33,909 nucleotides of DNA, taken from assembly GCF_000290615.1 (NCBI RefSeq), contig NZ_ALAS01000112.1, positions 1-33,909 of the forward strand, written 5' to 3'. The stretch is from Heyndrickxia coagulans DSM 1 = ATCC 7050. Its GTDB lineage: Bacteria > Bacillota > Bacilli > Bacillales > Bacillaceae_C. Position numbers and translations under genes: made by a program. This document shows positions 8,578 to 17,644 of the stretch, piece after piece. The notes beneath the pieces were generated by a model, which saw nothing but the letters and a program-made list of their open reading frames with translations, did not search any database and was not told where the DNA came from. Each line of letters starts with the position of its first letter. The first letter of the stretch is position 1.

Positions 8578-8780
8578 CAGGCGCCTTCCGGGTTCGGAAG
8601 ACTTTCATTTTGCTTGATGCCTGAACATAGACCGCTTTAGGCTAAGGAAGACACTAAGTTTTGCCTGCTTCCTTCACACAGGCGCACGCCGGGTTAGGGA
8701 AGGCCCCGCTTTTGCACGCTTCCTTCACGGAAACACACTCTGAGTAAGGAAGACGCATATTTTGCACGCTTCCTTTACGC
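8578..8780. repeat. Four imperfect ~50-bp hairpin repeats between spoVID and ysxE
   Basis: Each unit holds GGAAGrC, about five variable bases, TTTTGC, two bases and GCTTCCTT. Hairpins are at 8644-8674, 8696-8725 and 8746-8775, spaced about 50 bases. A decayed first unit starts at 8596. The flanks are also related: CAGGCGC followed by CCGGGTT before units one and three. Read on the minus (transcript) strand each unit is AAGGAAGCrkGCAAAA, a loop, then CTTCCTT. They fill most of the otherwise gene-free 8496-8858 stretch; nothing else was recognised in it. Confidence 0.8.
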
Positions 8781-8858
8781 GGTCAATTCTATGTTAACGC
8801 AGGCTCTGAATGCCGGTACATCCTTCACCTGGACGCCCGTGCCTGTGAATGCCCGGGC

Positions 8859-10751
8859 TCAGTGATTTTTTTCGGCGCGCGCGTTGGCGGGAACGTACAG
8901 CACTTGCCCCTCATACAAATCCTGATTCACTTCCAAATGGTTCATCCTTAAAATCTGCTGGACATTGATATTGTATTTTTCAGCAAGCTGGTCGAGCGTC
9001 TCCCCGCTTTGGACGATGCAAACCTTTAACTTGGCAGGCTTTTCTTCATCTCTCCGGGCAAAAAAGTCGGCAAGTGAAATGGATTCGTATTTTTGCTTCT
9101 TTTTCTTCTTGGCAGCCGAATCCTTTTCTTCCGGCTCTTCCTCTGTTTTTCCTTCGCTTTCAGGCGACTCTTCCACCATCGTTTCGCCGCCGGCTTCAGA
9201 AGAGGATTCGTATTTTTCAGGTGATTCTTGCTCGATATAAGCAGAAGATTCATCTTCCATTGCTTTGCTCTCAATCCGGAAAACAGGTTCAGTCTTCCTG
9301 GAATCGTCCGGCTCAAGAGATTCTTCATTCAGCGCCGTTTTGCTCTCCGTCCGGGACACGGATGCGGTTTCTCCGGACAATTCCTGATCAGGATGCCATT
9401 CGTCCCGTACCGGATCTGCCTGCCATTCATTTCGCACTGATTCGCTTTCTGCTATTGATGCCGGTTCGTTTTTGCTGGAAAACTCCGGTTCCGCATGCCA
9501 TTCATCCCGCGCCACTCCGCTTTCCGCCAACGATGCAGACTCATTTTTATCAGGTAACTCCGGGCCGGCCTGCCATTCGTCCTGCGCCGGTTCACTTTCC
9601 GCCAACGATGCCGACTCGTTTTTACCAGGAAAGTCCGCTTCGAAATGCCATTCATTCTGCACTGGTTCACTTTCCGCCAACGATGCCGATTCGTTTTTTC
9701 CGGAAAACCCCGGCTCAGCGTGCCACTCATCCCGCGCCACTCCGCTTTCCGCCAACGATGCCGATTCATTTTTACCAGGTAACTCAAGATCTGCCTGCCA
9801 TTCGTCCTGCACCACTCCGCTTTCCGCCAACGAGGCAGACTCATTATTACTGGAAAACGCCGGATCCCCATGCCATTCATCCCGTACCGGCGCGGCTGTT
9901 TCTGCCTGCCATGAAGCACTTTCCGGCCTTTTTCCGTCTGTTTCCGGCAAGAGGCTCTCCTCCTCCTCTTCTGGAAGTTCGACCGGTTCCAATACATTCA
10001 GTTCGTTTGTGAACGGTTCCGGCTGAGCAACCGATTCTTCCGGCACCACACGCGATTCGATTGTAAAAGGCGTATACAATTCCGGGTCAGCGTGAGATTC
10101 ATCCTCTTCTGCCTTTTCCTCATCTGCACGAAAAGGCACTTCTTCAAAGCTTTCCGCTTCTTCCATAAAATGGCGGGGCAGTTCGGCGCTCTCTTCTTCT
10201 TGTTCCGCCAAGCCCCATTCGGAATGGCTGAAAGGCGCCTGATATGCTGCGTCCGGCTCATCCAAATATGTTTCCCTGCCGTTTAAATCCGGGTATGGCG
10301 CTGTTTCTGCTTCGTCTTCTTCCTCATCCCCGTCTTGCAATATTCCCTCAATCGCAATATCCGCATTGATTTTTAAACAATCGGTTCCGTGAAACTGATA
10401 GTCAAAACCTTCTATATTGACGTCCAGCTCCTCAATATCCGCAATTCTTGTCTTTGGAATGGTAACGTCTACCGGGAAAGATTGGTAAAATTCAAATATG
10501 CCGTCTTCTTCCCGGTACTGGACCGACTGCACATACTTCCTGAACAGCACATCTTCCCCTTCTTCTTCCCCGCAACCAATGTACTCCCCGGATAAATAGA
10601 GATTGCCTTTGATCACGACATACTGCTCCAATTCCTGTATGGTGATATGGGGATCCAATGATATCGATAAAAGTTCTTCAACTTCCTGTCCTTTTTTAAA
10701 CCAAATCAATTCTTCTAATGAAAATCGTATGGACGATTGATTTTGCGGCAA
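8859..10751 (-). CDS. spoVID: Spore coat morphogenesis scaffold SpoVID
   Basis: 630 residues from a TTG at 10751, chosen because AAGGGAGGA lies about eight bases upstream and the sequence opens MPQNQSSIRFSLEEL. The N-terminal region (residues 1-130, including KKGQEVEELLSISLDP) is the SpoVID morphogenetic domain that drives coat encasement in the mother cell. The middle is very acidic and repetitive, with a 25-residue repeat at about 291-499. A LysM domain (VQSGETLDQLAEKYNINVQQ...) is at about 575-620; in B. subtilis the C-terminal region contacts SafA and lipid II. B. subtilis SpoVID is about 575 residues, so the extra length is in the repeats. A sigma-E-like promoter lies just upstream. hemL ends before it with its own terminator, so it is not simply part of the hem operon. 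Confidence 0.96.
   Translation of the reverse strand: MPQNQSSIRFSLEELIWFKKGQEVEELLSISLDPHITIQELEQYVVIKGNLYLSGEYIGCGEEEGEDVLFRKYVQSVQYREEDGIFEFYQSFPVDVTIPKTRIADIEELDVNIEGFDYQFHGTDCLKINADIAIEGILQDGDEEEDEAETAPYPDLNGRETYLDEPDAAYQAPFSHSEWGLAEQEEESAELPRHFMEEAESFEEVPFRADEEKAEEDESHADPELYTPFTIESRVVPEESVAQPEPFTNELNVLEPVELPEEEEESLLPETDGKRPESASWQAETAAPVRDEWHGDPAFSSNNESASLAESGVVQDEWQADLELPGKNESASLAESGVARDEWHAEPGFSGKNESASLAESEPVQNEWHFEADFPGKNESASLAESEPAQDEWQAGPELPDKNESASLAESGVARDEWHAEPEFSSKNEPASIAESESVRNEWQADPVRDEWHPDQELSGETASVSRTESKTALNEESLEPDDSRKTEPVFRIESKAMEDESSAYIEQESPEKYESSSEAGGETMVEESPESEGKTEEEPEEKDSAAKKKKKQKYESISLADFFARRDEEKPAKLKVCIVQSGETLDQLAEKYNINVQQILRMNHLEVNQDLYEGQVLYVPANARAEKNH
9255..9881 (-). 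repeat. 75-bp tandem repeats coding a 25-residue unit in spoVID
   Basis: Units run DEWxxxxxxxxKNESASLAESxxxx, 25 residues each. Six good copies cover residues 291-440, a nine-residue partial follows, then two degenerate copies to about residue 499. Several copies are nearly identical at the DNA level (for example TTTCCGCCAACGATGC recurs on the plus strand), which points to recent duplication. Confidence 0.9.
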
Positions 10752-10802
10752 AGCGGGTTCCTCCCTTCAATTCCTCCAAATCCCAATGAATATGTCATTT
10801 AC

Positions 10803-10831
10803 ACTGTATGAAGCAATCGGGGTTTTTATGA
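10803..10831 (-). promoter_or_regulatory. Sigma-E-like promoter of spoVID
   Basis: On the minus strand TCATAAA (10825-10831), a 14-base spacer and CATACAGT (10803-10810). The -10 matches the mother-cell sigma-E pattern CATACAnT. It is about 50 bases before the spoVID start. SpoVID is a sigma-E gene in B. subtilis. The rest of the 10752-11062 gap holds the hemL terminator and nothing else recognised. Confidence 0.72.
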
Positions 10832-11012
10832 TCGCAAAAAAAACCGCAGCATCCGCAAATCACTTGAATGGCTTTTCTGCTACAATATTGGATGCGGTGA
10901 AAGATCGGTAAAAACTGGCCATCCGTTTTCAAAGTTACCCATTCAAAAACCGCAGGGCACCCAGCATGCTTTCCCTTATTGCCGTTTCTCTCACCCGCAG
11001 CGGACAAAACGC

Positions 11013-11048
11013 AAAAAACCGGCTCATCCGTTTTCGGACTTGCCGGTT
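11013..11048 (-). terminator. Terminator of the hem operon after hemL
   Basis: AACCGGCAAGTCCG and CGGATGAGCCGGTT pair around AAAA and are followed by TTTTGCG on the minus strand, about 15 bases past the hemL stop. Confidence 0.87.
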
Positions 11049-11062
11049 CATAGCCGCAGGAT

Positions 11063-12352
11063 TTACCCGCGGATTGCCTTAAATGTTTTTTCTGCTGCTT
11101 CGACGGTACGGTCAATATCGTCATCCGTATGCGCGGCAGACAGGAAGATGCCTTCGAATTGGGACGGCGGGAGGAAAATGCCGTTTTCTGCCATGCCACG
11201 GTAGTAGCGGGCAAACAGATCCAAATCCGAAGTTCTTGCTGATGCAAAATTATTGACTTCTTCATTGGTGAAAAAGATGCCAATCATCGATCCCGCCCGG
11301 TTAATGGTATGCGGGATGTCGTATTTCACCGCTGCCTCATGAAAGCCCTGTTCGAGGCGGTCTGCTTTTCGCCTGAACGCTGCATACGTTTCAGGTGTTA
11401 ACTGCCGCAATGTTTCATATCCCGCCGTCATCGCAAGCGGGTTGCCGGACAAAGTCCCTGCCTGGTAAACAGGCCCGGTCGGTGCAATTTTTTCCATAAT
11501 GTCGGCCCGTCCGCCAAATGCGCCGACAGGAAGGCCGCCGCCGATTACTTTGCCGAGGCAGGTCAAATCAGGCGTTACATCAAAATAGCCTTGTGCACAG
11601 TGATAGTCGACACGGAAACCGGTCATCACTTCATCAAAGATCAGGAGGGCGCCGTATGCTGATGTGACATCACGCAACCCTTGCAAAAAGCCGGGCTTCG
11701 GCGGAACAACGCCCATATTGCCGGCAACCGGTTCGACGATGATGCAGGCAATATCTTCCCCGTACTGCTCGAATGCCGAACGGACGGCTTCCAGATCATT
11801 GTACGGGACGGCAATCGTGTTTTGCGCGATCCCGAGCGGCACGCCGGGGCTGTCCGGCAAACCCAGTGTAGCAACGCCCGACCCTGCTTTGATCAGGAGC
11901 GAATCGCCATGTCCATGGTAGCTGCCTTCGAATTTTAAAATTTTATTCCGGCCTGTATAACCTCTTGCCAGGCGCAAAGCACTCATCGTGGCTTCCGTAC
12001 CGGATGAGACCATGCGGACAATTTCAATCGACGGCACGCGTTCTTTCACGAGTGACGCCAGTTTATTTTCCATGATCGTCGGCGTGCCGAAACTCGTCCC
12101 TTTTTCAGCCGTTTTTTTCAGGGCATCCACGACTTTGGGATTGGCATGGCCAAGGATGAGCGGCCCCCATGACAGCACGTAATCAATATATTCATTTCCG
12201 TCAATATCATAAATTTTTGCGCCTTTGCCGTGGTCCATAAAAATCGGGTTCATGCCGACCGCTTTAAAGGCACGGACAGGGCTGTTCACCCCTCCCGGCA
12301 TTAATGTGACCGCTTCTTTGTATGCTTCGATTGAGTTTTCATATGAGCGCAT
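11063..12352 (-). CDS. hemL: Glutamate-1-semialdehyde 2,1-aminomutase
   Basis: 429 residues. Converts glutamate-1-semialdehyde to 5-aminolevulinate, the second step of the C5 heme pathway, with pyridoxal phosphate. The PLP lysine is K268 in [16 protein letters not shown]. Other conserved parts are the substrate-side [12 protein letters not shown] (residues 114-125) and the FDEVMTGFR motif (239-247). The ATG is preceded by GGGAGGTTGAAAG. It starts 15 bases after the hemB stop and is the last gene of the operon, ending in a strong terminator. It should act with HemA, which makes its unstable substrate. Length and motifs are complete. Confidence 0.98.
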   Translation of the reverse strand: MRSYENSIEAYKEAVTLMPGGVNSPVRAFKAVGMNPIFMDHGKGAKIYDIDGNEYIDYVLSWGPLILGHANPKVVDALKKTAEKGTSFGTPTIMENKLASLVKERVPSIEIVRMVSSGTEATMSALRLARGYTGRNKILKFEGSYHGHGDSLLIKAGSGVATLGLPDSPGVPLGIAQNTIAVPYNDLEAVRSAFEQYGEDIACIIVEPVAGNMGVVPPKPGFLQGLRDVTSAYGALLIFDEVMTGFRVDYHCAQGYFDVTPDLTCLGKVIGGGLPVGAFGGRADIMEKIAPTGPVYQAGTLSGNPLAMTAGYETLRQLTPETYAAFRRKADRLEQGFHEAAVKYDIPHTINRAGSMIGIFFTNEEVNNFASARTSDLDLFARYYRGMAENGIFLPPSQFEGIFLSAAHTDDDIDRTVEAAEKTFKAIRG

Positions 12353-12367
12353 CTTTCAACCTCCCGT

Positions 12368-13345
12368 TTATTCCGCAAGCCAGCGGGCAATATCGAGTGA
12401 AAAATAGGTAATGATGAGATCGCAGCCGGCGCGTTTCATGCTTGTGATCATTTCAAGAACAATCGCTTTTTCATCAATCCAGCCGTTTTGTGCAGCGCCT
12501 TTTACCATAGAATACTCTCCGCTCACATTATACCCGACAACCGGGAGGCGGAATTCATTCCGCACATCACGGACGATATCAAGATAAGAAAGCGTCGGTT
12601 TTACGATCAGAAAATCCGCCCCTTCTTCCACATCCGACTGCGCTTCACGCAATGCTTCGAGCCGGTTGGCCGGATCCATCTGGTAGGTTTTCCGGTCCCC
12701 GAAAGCGGGGGTGCTGTCAGCGGCTTCGCGGAACGGGCCGTAAAAAGCGGATGCGTATTTGACCGCATAACTCATGATCGGCACATCTTCAAAGCCTGCT
12801 TCATCAAGCCCTTTGCGAATCGCTGTGACAAATCCGTCCATCATATTCGAAGGCGCAATGATATCAGCGCCTGCTTTTGCCTGGCTGACCGCCGTTTTCG
12901 CAAGCAGGTCAAGGCTCGGGTCGTTTAAAATTTTCCCGTCTTCCACAACGCCGCAATGGCCGTGATCGGTATATTCGCACAGGCAGGTATCAGCGATGAC
13001 AATGATATCCGGGTAATTTTTTTTGATGAAACGGATGGCTTCCTGGACGATGCCGTGGTCGTGGTACGCTTCCGTTCCGGTTGCATCCTTATGGTTCGGT
13101 ACGCCGAATAAAATGACGGATTTGATGCCGAGGGAAACAACTTCATCCATGATTTCATGGAGGCGGTCCAGCGACCAGTGGTACACACCCGGCATCGAAG
13201 CAATTTCATTTTTAACATTTTCGCCTTCAACAGCAAAAATCGGATAAATCAAGTCGTTCACTGTTACATTCGTTTCGCGCACCAAAGCCCGCATATTGGC
13301 GCTTTGGCGGAGCCTGCGGTGGCGGGCAAACTGCAAATCTTTCAT
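12368..13345 (-). CDS. hemB: Porphobilinogen synthase (delta-aminolevulinate dehydratase)
   Basis: 325 residues from the ATG at 13345, which has AGGAGG eight bases upstream; the reading frame is open further upstream but that extension has no family resemblance. Condenses two 5-aminolevulinates into porphobilinogen. Schiff-base lysines K196 ([13 protein letters not shown]) and K249 ([12 protein letters not shown]) are present. The metal-site cysteines C121, C123 and C131 in [14 protein letters not shown] indicate a zinc-type enzyme. It sits between hemD and hemL. The 211-base gap to hemD is much wider than other gaps in this operon and contains no convincing gene, only a short GC hairpin at 13473-13491. 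Confidence 0.98.
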   Translation of the reverse strand: MKDLQFARHRRLRQSANMRALVRETNVTVNDLIYPIFAVEGENVKNEIASMPGVYHWSLDRLHEIMDEVVSLGIKSVILFGVPNHKDATGTEAYHDHGIVQEAIRFIKKNYPDIIVIADTCLCEYTDHGHCGVVEDGKILNDPSLDLLAKTAVSQAKAGADIIAPSNMMDGFVTAIRKGLDEAGFEDVPIMSYAVKYASAFYGPFREAADSTPAFGDRKTYQMDPANRLEALREAQSDVEEGADFLIVKPTLSYLDIVRDVRNEFRLPVVGYNVSGEYSMVKGAAQNGWIDEKAIVLEMITSMKRAGCDLIITYFSLDIARWLAE

Positions 13346-13556
13346 TTTATTTCCTCCTAAACTGGTAGAATGCCGCAATGCATTGCATATGCACGACGGG
13401 CCGGCTTGTTGGCGATGATTGCGGCGGCGGGCAAATCCCGCTTTTTCTATTTTTTCTTTGCGGTCAAGCGTCGCCCGGCTGTCCCCCGGGCAAACCATGC
13501 ACGGCAACCGTCTGTCAGGCCGGCCGCTTCAATCCCGGGTTCGTGCCGGTTTCTTG

Positions 13557-14345
13557 CTATTTTTCTTCTAAACGGACAAAATCGCATAATGCCCCAAGCA
13601 TGGCCCCGACGGTGTATTCATCCGGGCAAACCGCTGCACGGCTTCCGGCTTTTTCCACTGCCTGCCTGGTTGAAGGGCCGATTACTGCGATCCGGGTTGA
13701 AAGCCCCGCGATATCTATGCCGTTTTCCTCAAGCGCGCCTTTAAAATAGCGGAAGGCGGACGGGCTTAAAAACAGGGCAAAATCGATTGTTTCCCGCCCG
13801 AGCAAGCGGGCAAGCTTTTCTTTTGCCCCTTCTGGCATATACGCTTCATAGATAATCCATTCCTCTGCTATTATACCGCTTTTTCTTAGAAAATCCGCAA
13901 TTTCTGTCCCGGCCAGGTTTCCTTTCGGGAGAAGGACGCGTCCTGCACGGTGCCCGCTCCGCATAAATTCCCGGGCAAAATCTTTTGCCGTAAACTTCCC
14001 GGGCGCAAAGGAAACCTTTAAACCGGACTGTTCCATACAGGCAGCCGTCTTTTTCCCCACGGCTGCCCAGTTTATGTTCAAATGCTCACATGCTATACCC
14101 GCACGGCTGCATGCTTCCAAAAAATAACGGACCCCGTTTTTGCTTGTAAACACAACCCAGTCGTATGCCGGCAGTTTTCGCAAAAATACAGGTGCGGACG
14201 GGTCGGCATATGCACGGAAGGCAACCATCGGGACGACAAAAGGGGTGCCGCCGAGCGCTTCAATTTGTGCTGCGAGCTTTTCGCCGTCTTTTCCGCCTCT
14301 TGTGACCAGAATGTTTTTTCCGCTTAAAGGCCCGTTTGCCGTCAT
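13557..14345 (-). CDS. hemD: Uroporphyrinogen-III synthase
   Basis: 262 residues. Closes and inverts ring D of hydroxymethylbilane to give uroporphyrinogen III. The family is poorly conserved. Supporting segments are [25 protein letters not shown] at the N-terminus, [14 protein letters not shown] (about 62-75), and [15 protein letters not shown] with the C-terminal [10 protein letters not shown]. The start overlaps the hemC stop by four bases (ATGA) and a GGAG sequence lies within the end of hemC, so the two are coupled. Length agrees with Bacillus HemD. The call relies on these segments plus operon position. Confidence 0.95.
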   Translation of the reverse strand: MTANGPLSGKNILVTRGGKDGEKLAAQIEALGGTPFVVPMVAFRAYADPSAPVFLRKLPAYDWVVFTSKNGVRYFLEACSRAGIACEHLNINWAAVGKKTAACMEQSGLKVSFAPGKFTAKDFAREFMRSGHRAGRVLLPKGNLAGTEIADFLRKSGIIAEEWIIYEAYMPEGAKEKLARLLGRETIDFALFLSPSAFRYFKGALEENGIDIAGLSTRIAVIGPSTRQAVEKAGSRAAVCPDEYTVGAMLGALCDFVRLEEK

Positions 14346-15274
14346 GACTGCCCGAGCTCCGCTTTCACTTGTTCAATCAGCGCCTTTGCCCCCTGCCGGC
14401 TTAAAATATCTGCCGCCTTTTCTCCGGCTGTTACCGGGTTGCGGGAGACAACCGTTTCTTTGTAAACCGTTTTGCCATCAGGGGAGGCGACAAGGGCCGT
14501 GAGGGAAATGCCTTCTGCCGTTTTCTTCGCAAGGCCGGCAATCGGTACCTGGCAACCGCCTTCCATTTTATCAAGGAAGACGCGCTCCGCCCTTACTGTT
14601 TCCGCCGTTTCTGCGCTGTTCAGCTCCCGGAGCGCATCGAGCAGTTCCCCGTCATCAGCGCGACATTCGACAGCCAGCGCGCCCTGTCCGATTGCAGGCA
14701 GGCAAATATCCGGGTCAAAAAATTCGGTGACGGTGTCCGCACTCCAGCCCATCCGTTTTAAACCGGCTGCCGCGAGGACGATCGCATCGTAATCCCCGTT
14801 TTTTAATTTTTCCAGCCTTGTATCAATATTGCCGCGAACAGACTTAATCCGGATATCGCTCCTTACGGCAAGCAGCTGGGCGCCGCGGCGGAGGCTGCTT
14901 GTCCCGACAACCGCCCCTTCCTTAAGGTCGGAAAAAGGTGTGCCATTTTTGGAAATCAATGCGTCCCGCACATCTTCGCGCTCCGGAATGCAGCCGATCA
15001 CAAGCCCGTCCGGAAGCACAGCCGGCACATCTTTCATGCTATGTACAGCCATGTCAATTTCATGATGCAGCATGGCATCTTCAATTTCTTTGACAAACAG
15101 GCCTTTCCCGCCGACTTTGGACAGGGTGACATCGAGCACTTTATCGCCCTTTGTGATGATTTCCCTGATTTCAAAACGAAAAGGCAGCCCGAGCTGTTCA
15201 AGCTTCGCCACCACCCACTTTGTCTGCGTCAGGGCAAGTTTGCTCCGCCTCGACCCTACGACAATTGTTCTCAT
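14342..15274 (-). CDS. hemC: Hydroxymethylbilane synthase (porphobilinogen deaminase)
   Basis: 310 residues. Polymerises four porphobilinogens into hydroxymethylbilane. The dipyrromethane cofactor is attached to C241 in [11 protein letters not shown]; the catalytic aspartate is D82 in HSMKDVP. The conserved start [15 protein letters not shown] and the arginine-rich segment [11 protein letters not shown] (124-134) are present. The ATG is preceded by AGGAGGGTTGCCGG. It starts 12 bases after the hemX stop and overlaps hemD by four bases. Confidence 0.98.
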   Translation of the reverse strand: MRTIVVGSRRSKLALTQTKWVVAKLEQLGLPFRFEIREIITKGDKVLDVTLSKVGGKGLFVKEIEDAMLHHEIDMAVHSMKDVPAVLPDGLVIGCIPEREDVRDALISKNGTPFSDLKEGAVVGTSSLRRGAQLLAVRSDIRIKSVRGNIDTRLEKLKNGDYDAIVLAAAGLKRMGWSADTVTEFFDPDICLPAIGQGALAVECRADDGELLDALRELNSAETAETVRAERVFLDKMEGGCQVPIAGLAKKTAEGISLTALVASPDGKTVYKETVVSRNPVTAGEKAADILSRQGAKALIEQVKAELGQS

Positions 15275-15286
15275 CCGGCAACCCTC

Positions 15287-16111
15287 CTAATAATACAAAT
15301 GAAAATCCGATAATCCCGTAATTAGAAAAAAGTTAATCAAAATGATCAAAAAAGCGGCCGTATTCCAGTAAGCCAGTGTTTTTCCGAACATGCGGCGGCG
15401 TTCGCCGGCATACAGGAGAAAACTGTATACAAGCAGCACGGCAAACGAACCGACAATTTTCGGATCGAACCAGTGAATGGCCGGAAGCCGCAAGTATGCC
15501 CATTCCAACCCGAGAATCAGCCCGAGCAAAAGGACCGGGACCGCAATGGCATTCATCCATTTCGAAAGCCGCTCCAGTTTTGCCAGATCATTCAGGCGCC
15601 AGATTCTGTGGCTCCATTTCTTTTCCTTCAGCCACTTATATTGTAATAAATACAGAATGGAAAAGACAAAGGACAGGGAAAACAGCACGTAAGCGATCAG
15701 CGTCATCGTAATATGCATGAGCAAAAGTTCCGATACCCTTCTCCCTGCTCCTTGTGAGACCTTCCCCGGCGCAAAAGCGTGGACCGTCATGATGAAAAAG
15801 CCGATGACGTTTGTAAAAAACACGGTAAAGTCAACGCGCAGCAGGCGGTTCAGGGCCAGAGACAGCGTCAGCAATGCCCATGCATAAAAATAAAGCCCCT
15901 CAGACAATGTCAAGACAGGGAACCGTCTGGTGTGGGCCATATACAAGATAAATATCACCGTCTGCAATGCCCAGACAACGGAAAGAAAACGGAAGGCAGC
16001 CTTGTTGGCCTTCCGGTTCCGGTGGAGAAAGTCAAGAAAATAAAGCAAAATACTGGCGGCATAAAGCAAAATCATGCCTTCATGCAGCCTGTCCGTCCAT
16101 ACGGCATACAT
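15287..16111 (-). CDS. hemX: HemX, membrane protein affecting HemA level (CcsA-like)
   Basis: 274 residues with about eight membrane segments (for example ILLYAASILLYFLDFL, LYFYAWALLTLSLAL, FFTNVIGFFIMTVHAFA and LLMHITMTLIAYVLFSLSFVFSILYLLQY). It belongs to the cytochrome c assembly/CcsA-like family. In B. subtilis HemX negatively affects the cellular amount of HemA (glutamyl-tRNA reductase); the molecular mechanism is not settled. GGAGAG precedes the ATG. It lies between hemA (15-base gap) and hemC (12-base gap), so it is made with the pathway it modulates. Confidence 0.95.
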   Translation of the reverse strand: MYAVWTDRLHEGMILLYAASILLYFLDFLHRNRKANKAAFRFLSVVWALQTVIFILYMAHTRRFPVLTLSEGLYFYAWALLTLSLALNRLLRVDFTVFFTNVIGFFIMTVHAFAPGKVSQGAGRRVSELLLMHITMTLIAYVLFSLSFVFSILYLLQYKWLKEKKWSHRIWRLNDLAKLERLSKWMNAIAVPVLLLGLILGLEWAYLRLPAIHWFDPKIVGSFAVLLVYSFLLYAGERRRMFGKTLAYWNTAAFLIILINFFLITGLSDFHLYY

Positions 16112-16126
16112 TGCCGGGCTCTCCGG

Positions 16127-17458
16127 TTAACCCGAATAGGACGGGCGGACTGCATGCCGCGCCATTTCGGCTGCCGGCTCCGCTTGCCCCGTCTCTGTTT
16201 CTAAATTGAAAATTTGGCGGAACAGTTCCAGATTCCGGGCTGCATCCGGCGAACCCGCCATTTCTTTTGCCTGCAGAATCGGATCTTTCAGCATCTGGTT
16301 GATGATGCTTTTTGTATGTTTGCTGATGACTTTCCGTTCGCGTTCTGTTAAGTCCGGCAGCTTCCGTTCAATGCTTTTCATCGTTTCCGCCTGGATCGCG
16401 AGCGCTTTTTCCCGGAGCGCCGTGATCACCGGCACCACTCCGAGTGTATGGACCCATTCATTGAATGCGCAAACGGCATCGGAAATCATGTCCGCAATCT
16501 GCCGGGCGGCTTTTTCCCGTTCTTTCAGATTGGCTTCCACGATGCCTTCCAGGTCGTCAATATCATACAGGAAAACGGATTCAAGGGACGCGGCTTCCGG
16601 ATCAATATTGCGCGGCACGGCAATATCCACAAGCAGCAGCGGGCGCCCGTTCCGTTTCTTTTCAATGGGTTTCAGCATATCTGCTGTAAGGACGTACTCT
16701 TTTGCCGAAGTGGAGGTGATCGCGATATCCGCATCCAAAAGCGCGGTTTCCAAAGATGACAGCCCGAGTGCCTCGCCATGGAAGCGTGCGGCAAGGCGCC
16801 CGGCTTTTTCCGGCGTCCGGTTGATGACGGTAATCCGGGTGGCGCCGCTGCCGTGAATGTTTTCCACAGCCAGTTCGCCCATCTTGCCGGCGCCGATGAT
16901 GGCCACTTTTTTATCAGCCATGCCGCCGAAAATTTTCTTCGCAAGCTCCACAGCCGCATAACTGACCGAAACGGCATTGGAAGCAATTTCCGTTTCTGTA
17001 TGGGCTTTTTTTGCCAGTGTAACCGCATCTTTGAACAGGCGGTTAAAAATGGTGCCGGTTGAACCGGATGCTTGGGCCAGCAGAAAACTGTCTCTCACCT
17101 GCCCGAGAATTTGCGTTTCGCCAAGCACCATCGAGTCAAGCCCGCAAATCACTTTAAACAAATGCGCAATGGCTTCGTTGTCTTCGTAAATAAGCAGATA
17201 GGGGGCAAATGCTTCCTTATCTATCCCGAACCATTCCGACAAAAAATCTTTAATATAATAACGCCCGGTATGCGCCTGGTCGGCGACCGCATAAATTTCC
17301 GTACGGTTGCATGTAGACACGATGACATTTTCCAAAATGCTCTTTTTCTTTTGCAGCGCCGCCATCGCATCCGCGAGGTCCGCCTCATCAAATGACAGCT
17401 GTTCGCGGATTTCAACCGGCGCAGATTTATAGTTTAAACCGACAGTAAGTATTCTCAT
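16127..17458 (-). CDS. hemA: Glutamyl-tRNA reductase
   Basis: 443 residues. Reduces glutamyl-tRNA(Glu) with NADPH to glutamate-1-semialdehyde, the first committed step of heme synthesis. The catalytic cysteine is C50 in [12 protein letters not shown]. The segment [13 protein letters not shown] (about 110-122) and the Rossmann loop [13 protein letters not shown] (about 185-197) are clear, with a C-terminal helical dimerisation region. Start ATG preceded by GGAGGGCAACA. First gene of the hemAXCDBL operon. A good sigma-A promoter lies about 125 bases upstream, and the leader in between contains a 9-base inverted repeat. In Bacillus the operon is controlled partly through HemA/HemX stability. Confidence 0.98.
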   Translation of the reverse strand: MRILTVGLNYKSAPVEIREQLSFDEADLADAMAALQKKKSILENVIVSTCNRTEIYAVADQAHTGRYYIKDFLSEWFGIDKEAFAPYLLIYEDNEAIAHLFKVICGLDSMVLGETQILGQVRDSFLLAQASGSTGTIFNRLFKDAVTLAKKAHTETEIASNAVSVSYAAVELAKKIFGGMADKKVAIIGAGKMGELAVENIHGSGATRITVINRTPEKAGRLAARFHGEALGLSSLETALLDADIAITSTSAKEYVLTADMLKPIEKKRNGRPLLLVDIAVPRNIDPEAASLESVFLYDIDDLEGIVEANLKEREKAARQIADMISDAVCAFNEWVHTLGVVPVITALREKALAIQAETMKSIERKLPDLTERERKVISKHTKSIINQMLKDPILQAKEMAGSPDAARNLELFRQIFNLETETGQAEPAAEMARHAVRPSYSG

Positions 17459-17487
17459 TGTTGCCCTCCGGCACCCCCATTTTATCT

Positions 17488-17563
17488 TGCCAAATGCATA
17501 GGATTGAATGTTGATCTATGTTAAGATGAATAGAAGAAAAAAGATCGTTTTTCCCATTTGGCA
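17488..17563 (-). promoter_or_regulatory. Inverted repeat and possible leader ORF in the hemA 5' region
   Basis: TGCCAAATG (transcript strand, 17555-17563) and its perfect complement CATTTGGCA (17488-17496) bracket 58 bases within the predicted leader, so the transcript can fold into a large hairpin. An ORF of about 45 codons begins at an ATG inside the first arm (MPNGKND...), with AGGA nine bases upstream, and runs over the hemA start in another frame. It may be chance; no regulator is named. Confidence 0.4.
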
Positions 17564-17583
17564 TAATAACCATTCCTACCTGT

Positions 17584-17612
17584 AAAATAGCAGAAACAGG
17601 CGATGGTTTCAA
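17584..17612 (-). promoter_or_regulatory. Sigma-A promoter of hemA operon
   Basis: TTGAAA (17607-17612) and TATTTT (17584-17589) with a 17-base spacer on the minus strand. The leader to the hemA ATG is about 120 bases. Confidence 0.65.
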
Positions 17613-17644
17613 GCAACTAGATTGAAGGAAAGAAGTGTGTCCCA

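Noticed and set aside
8578-8780. CRISPR array
   Set aside because: Repeats are imperfect hairpins with short variable segments of unequal relation, only about four units, and no cas gene nearby.
9074-10012. 312-codon plus-strand frame across the spoVID repeats
   Set aside because: It is the antisense shadow of a repetitive gene; no ribosome site and no domain.
10795-11283. 162-codon frame overlapping the end of hemL
   Set aside because: Out of frame with hemL, crosses its terminator, and has no recognisable motif.
12368-13507. Longer hemB reading frame with 54 extra N-terminal residues
   Set aside because: The extension has no HemB similarity, and the ATG at 13345 has a perfect AGGAGG at the right distance.
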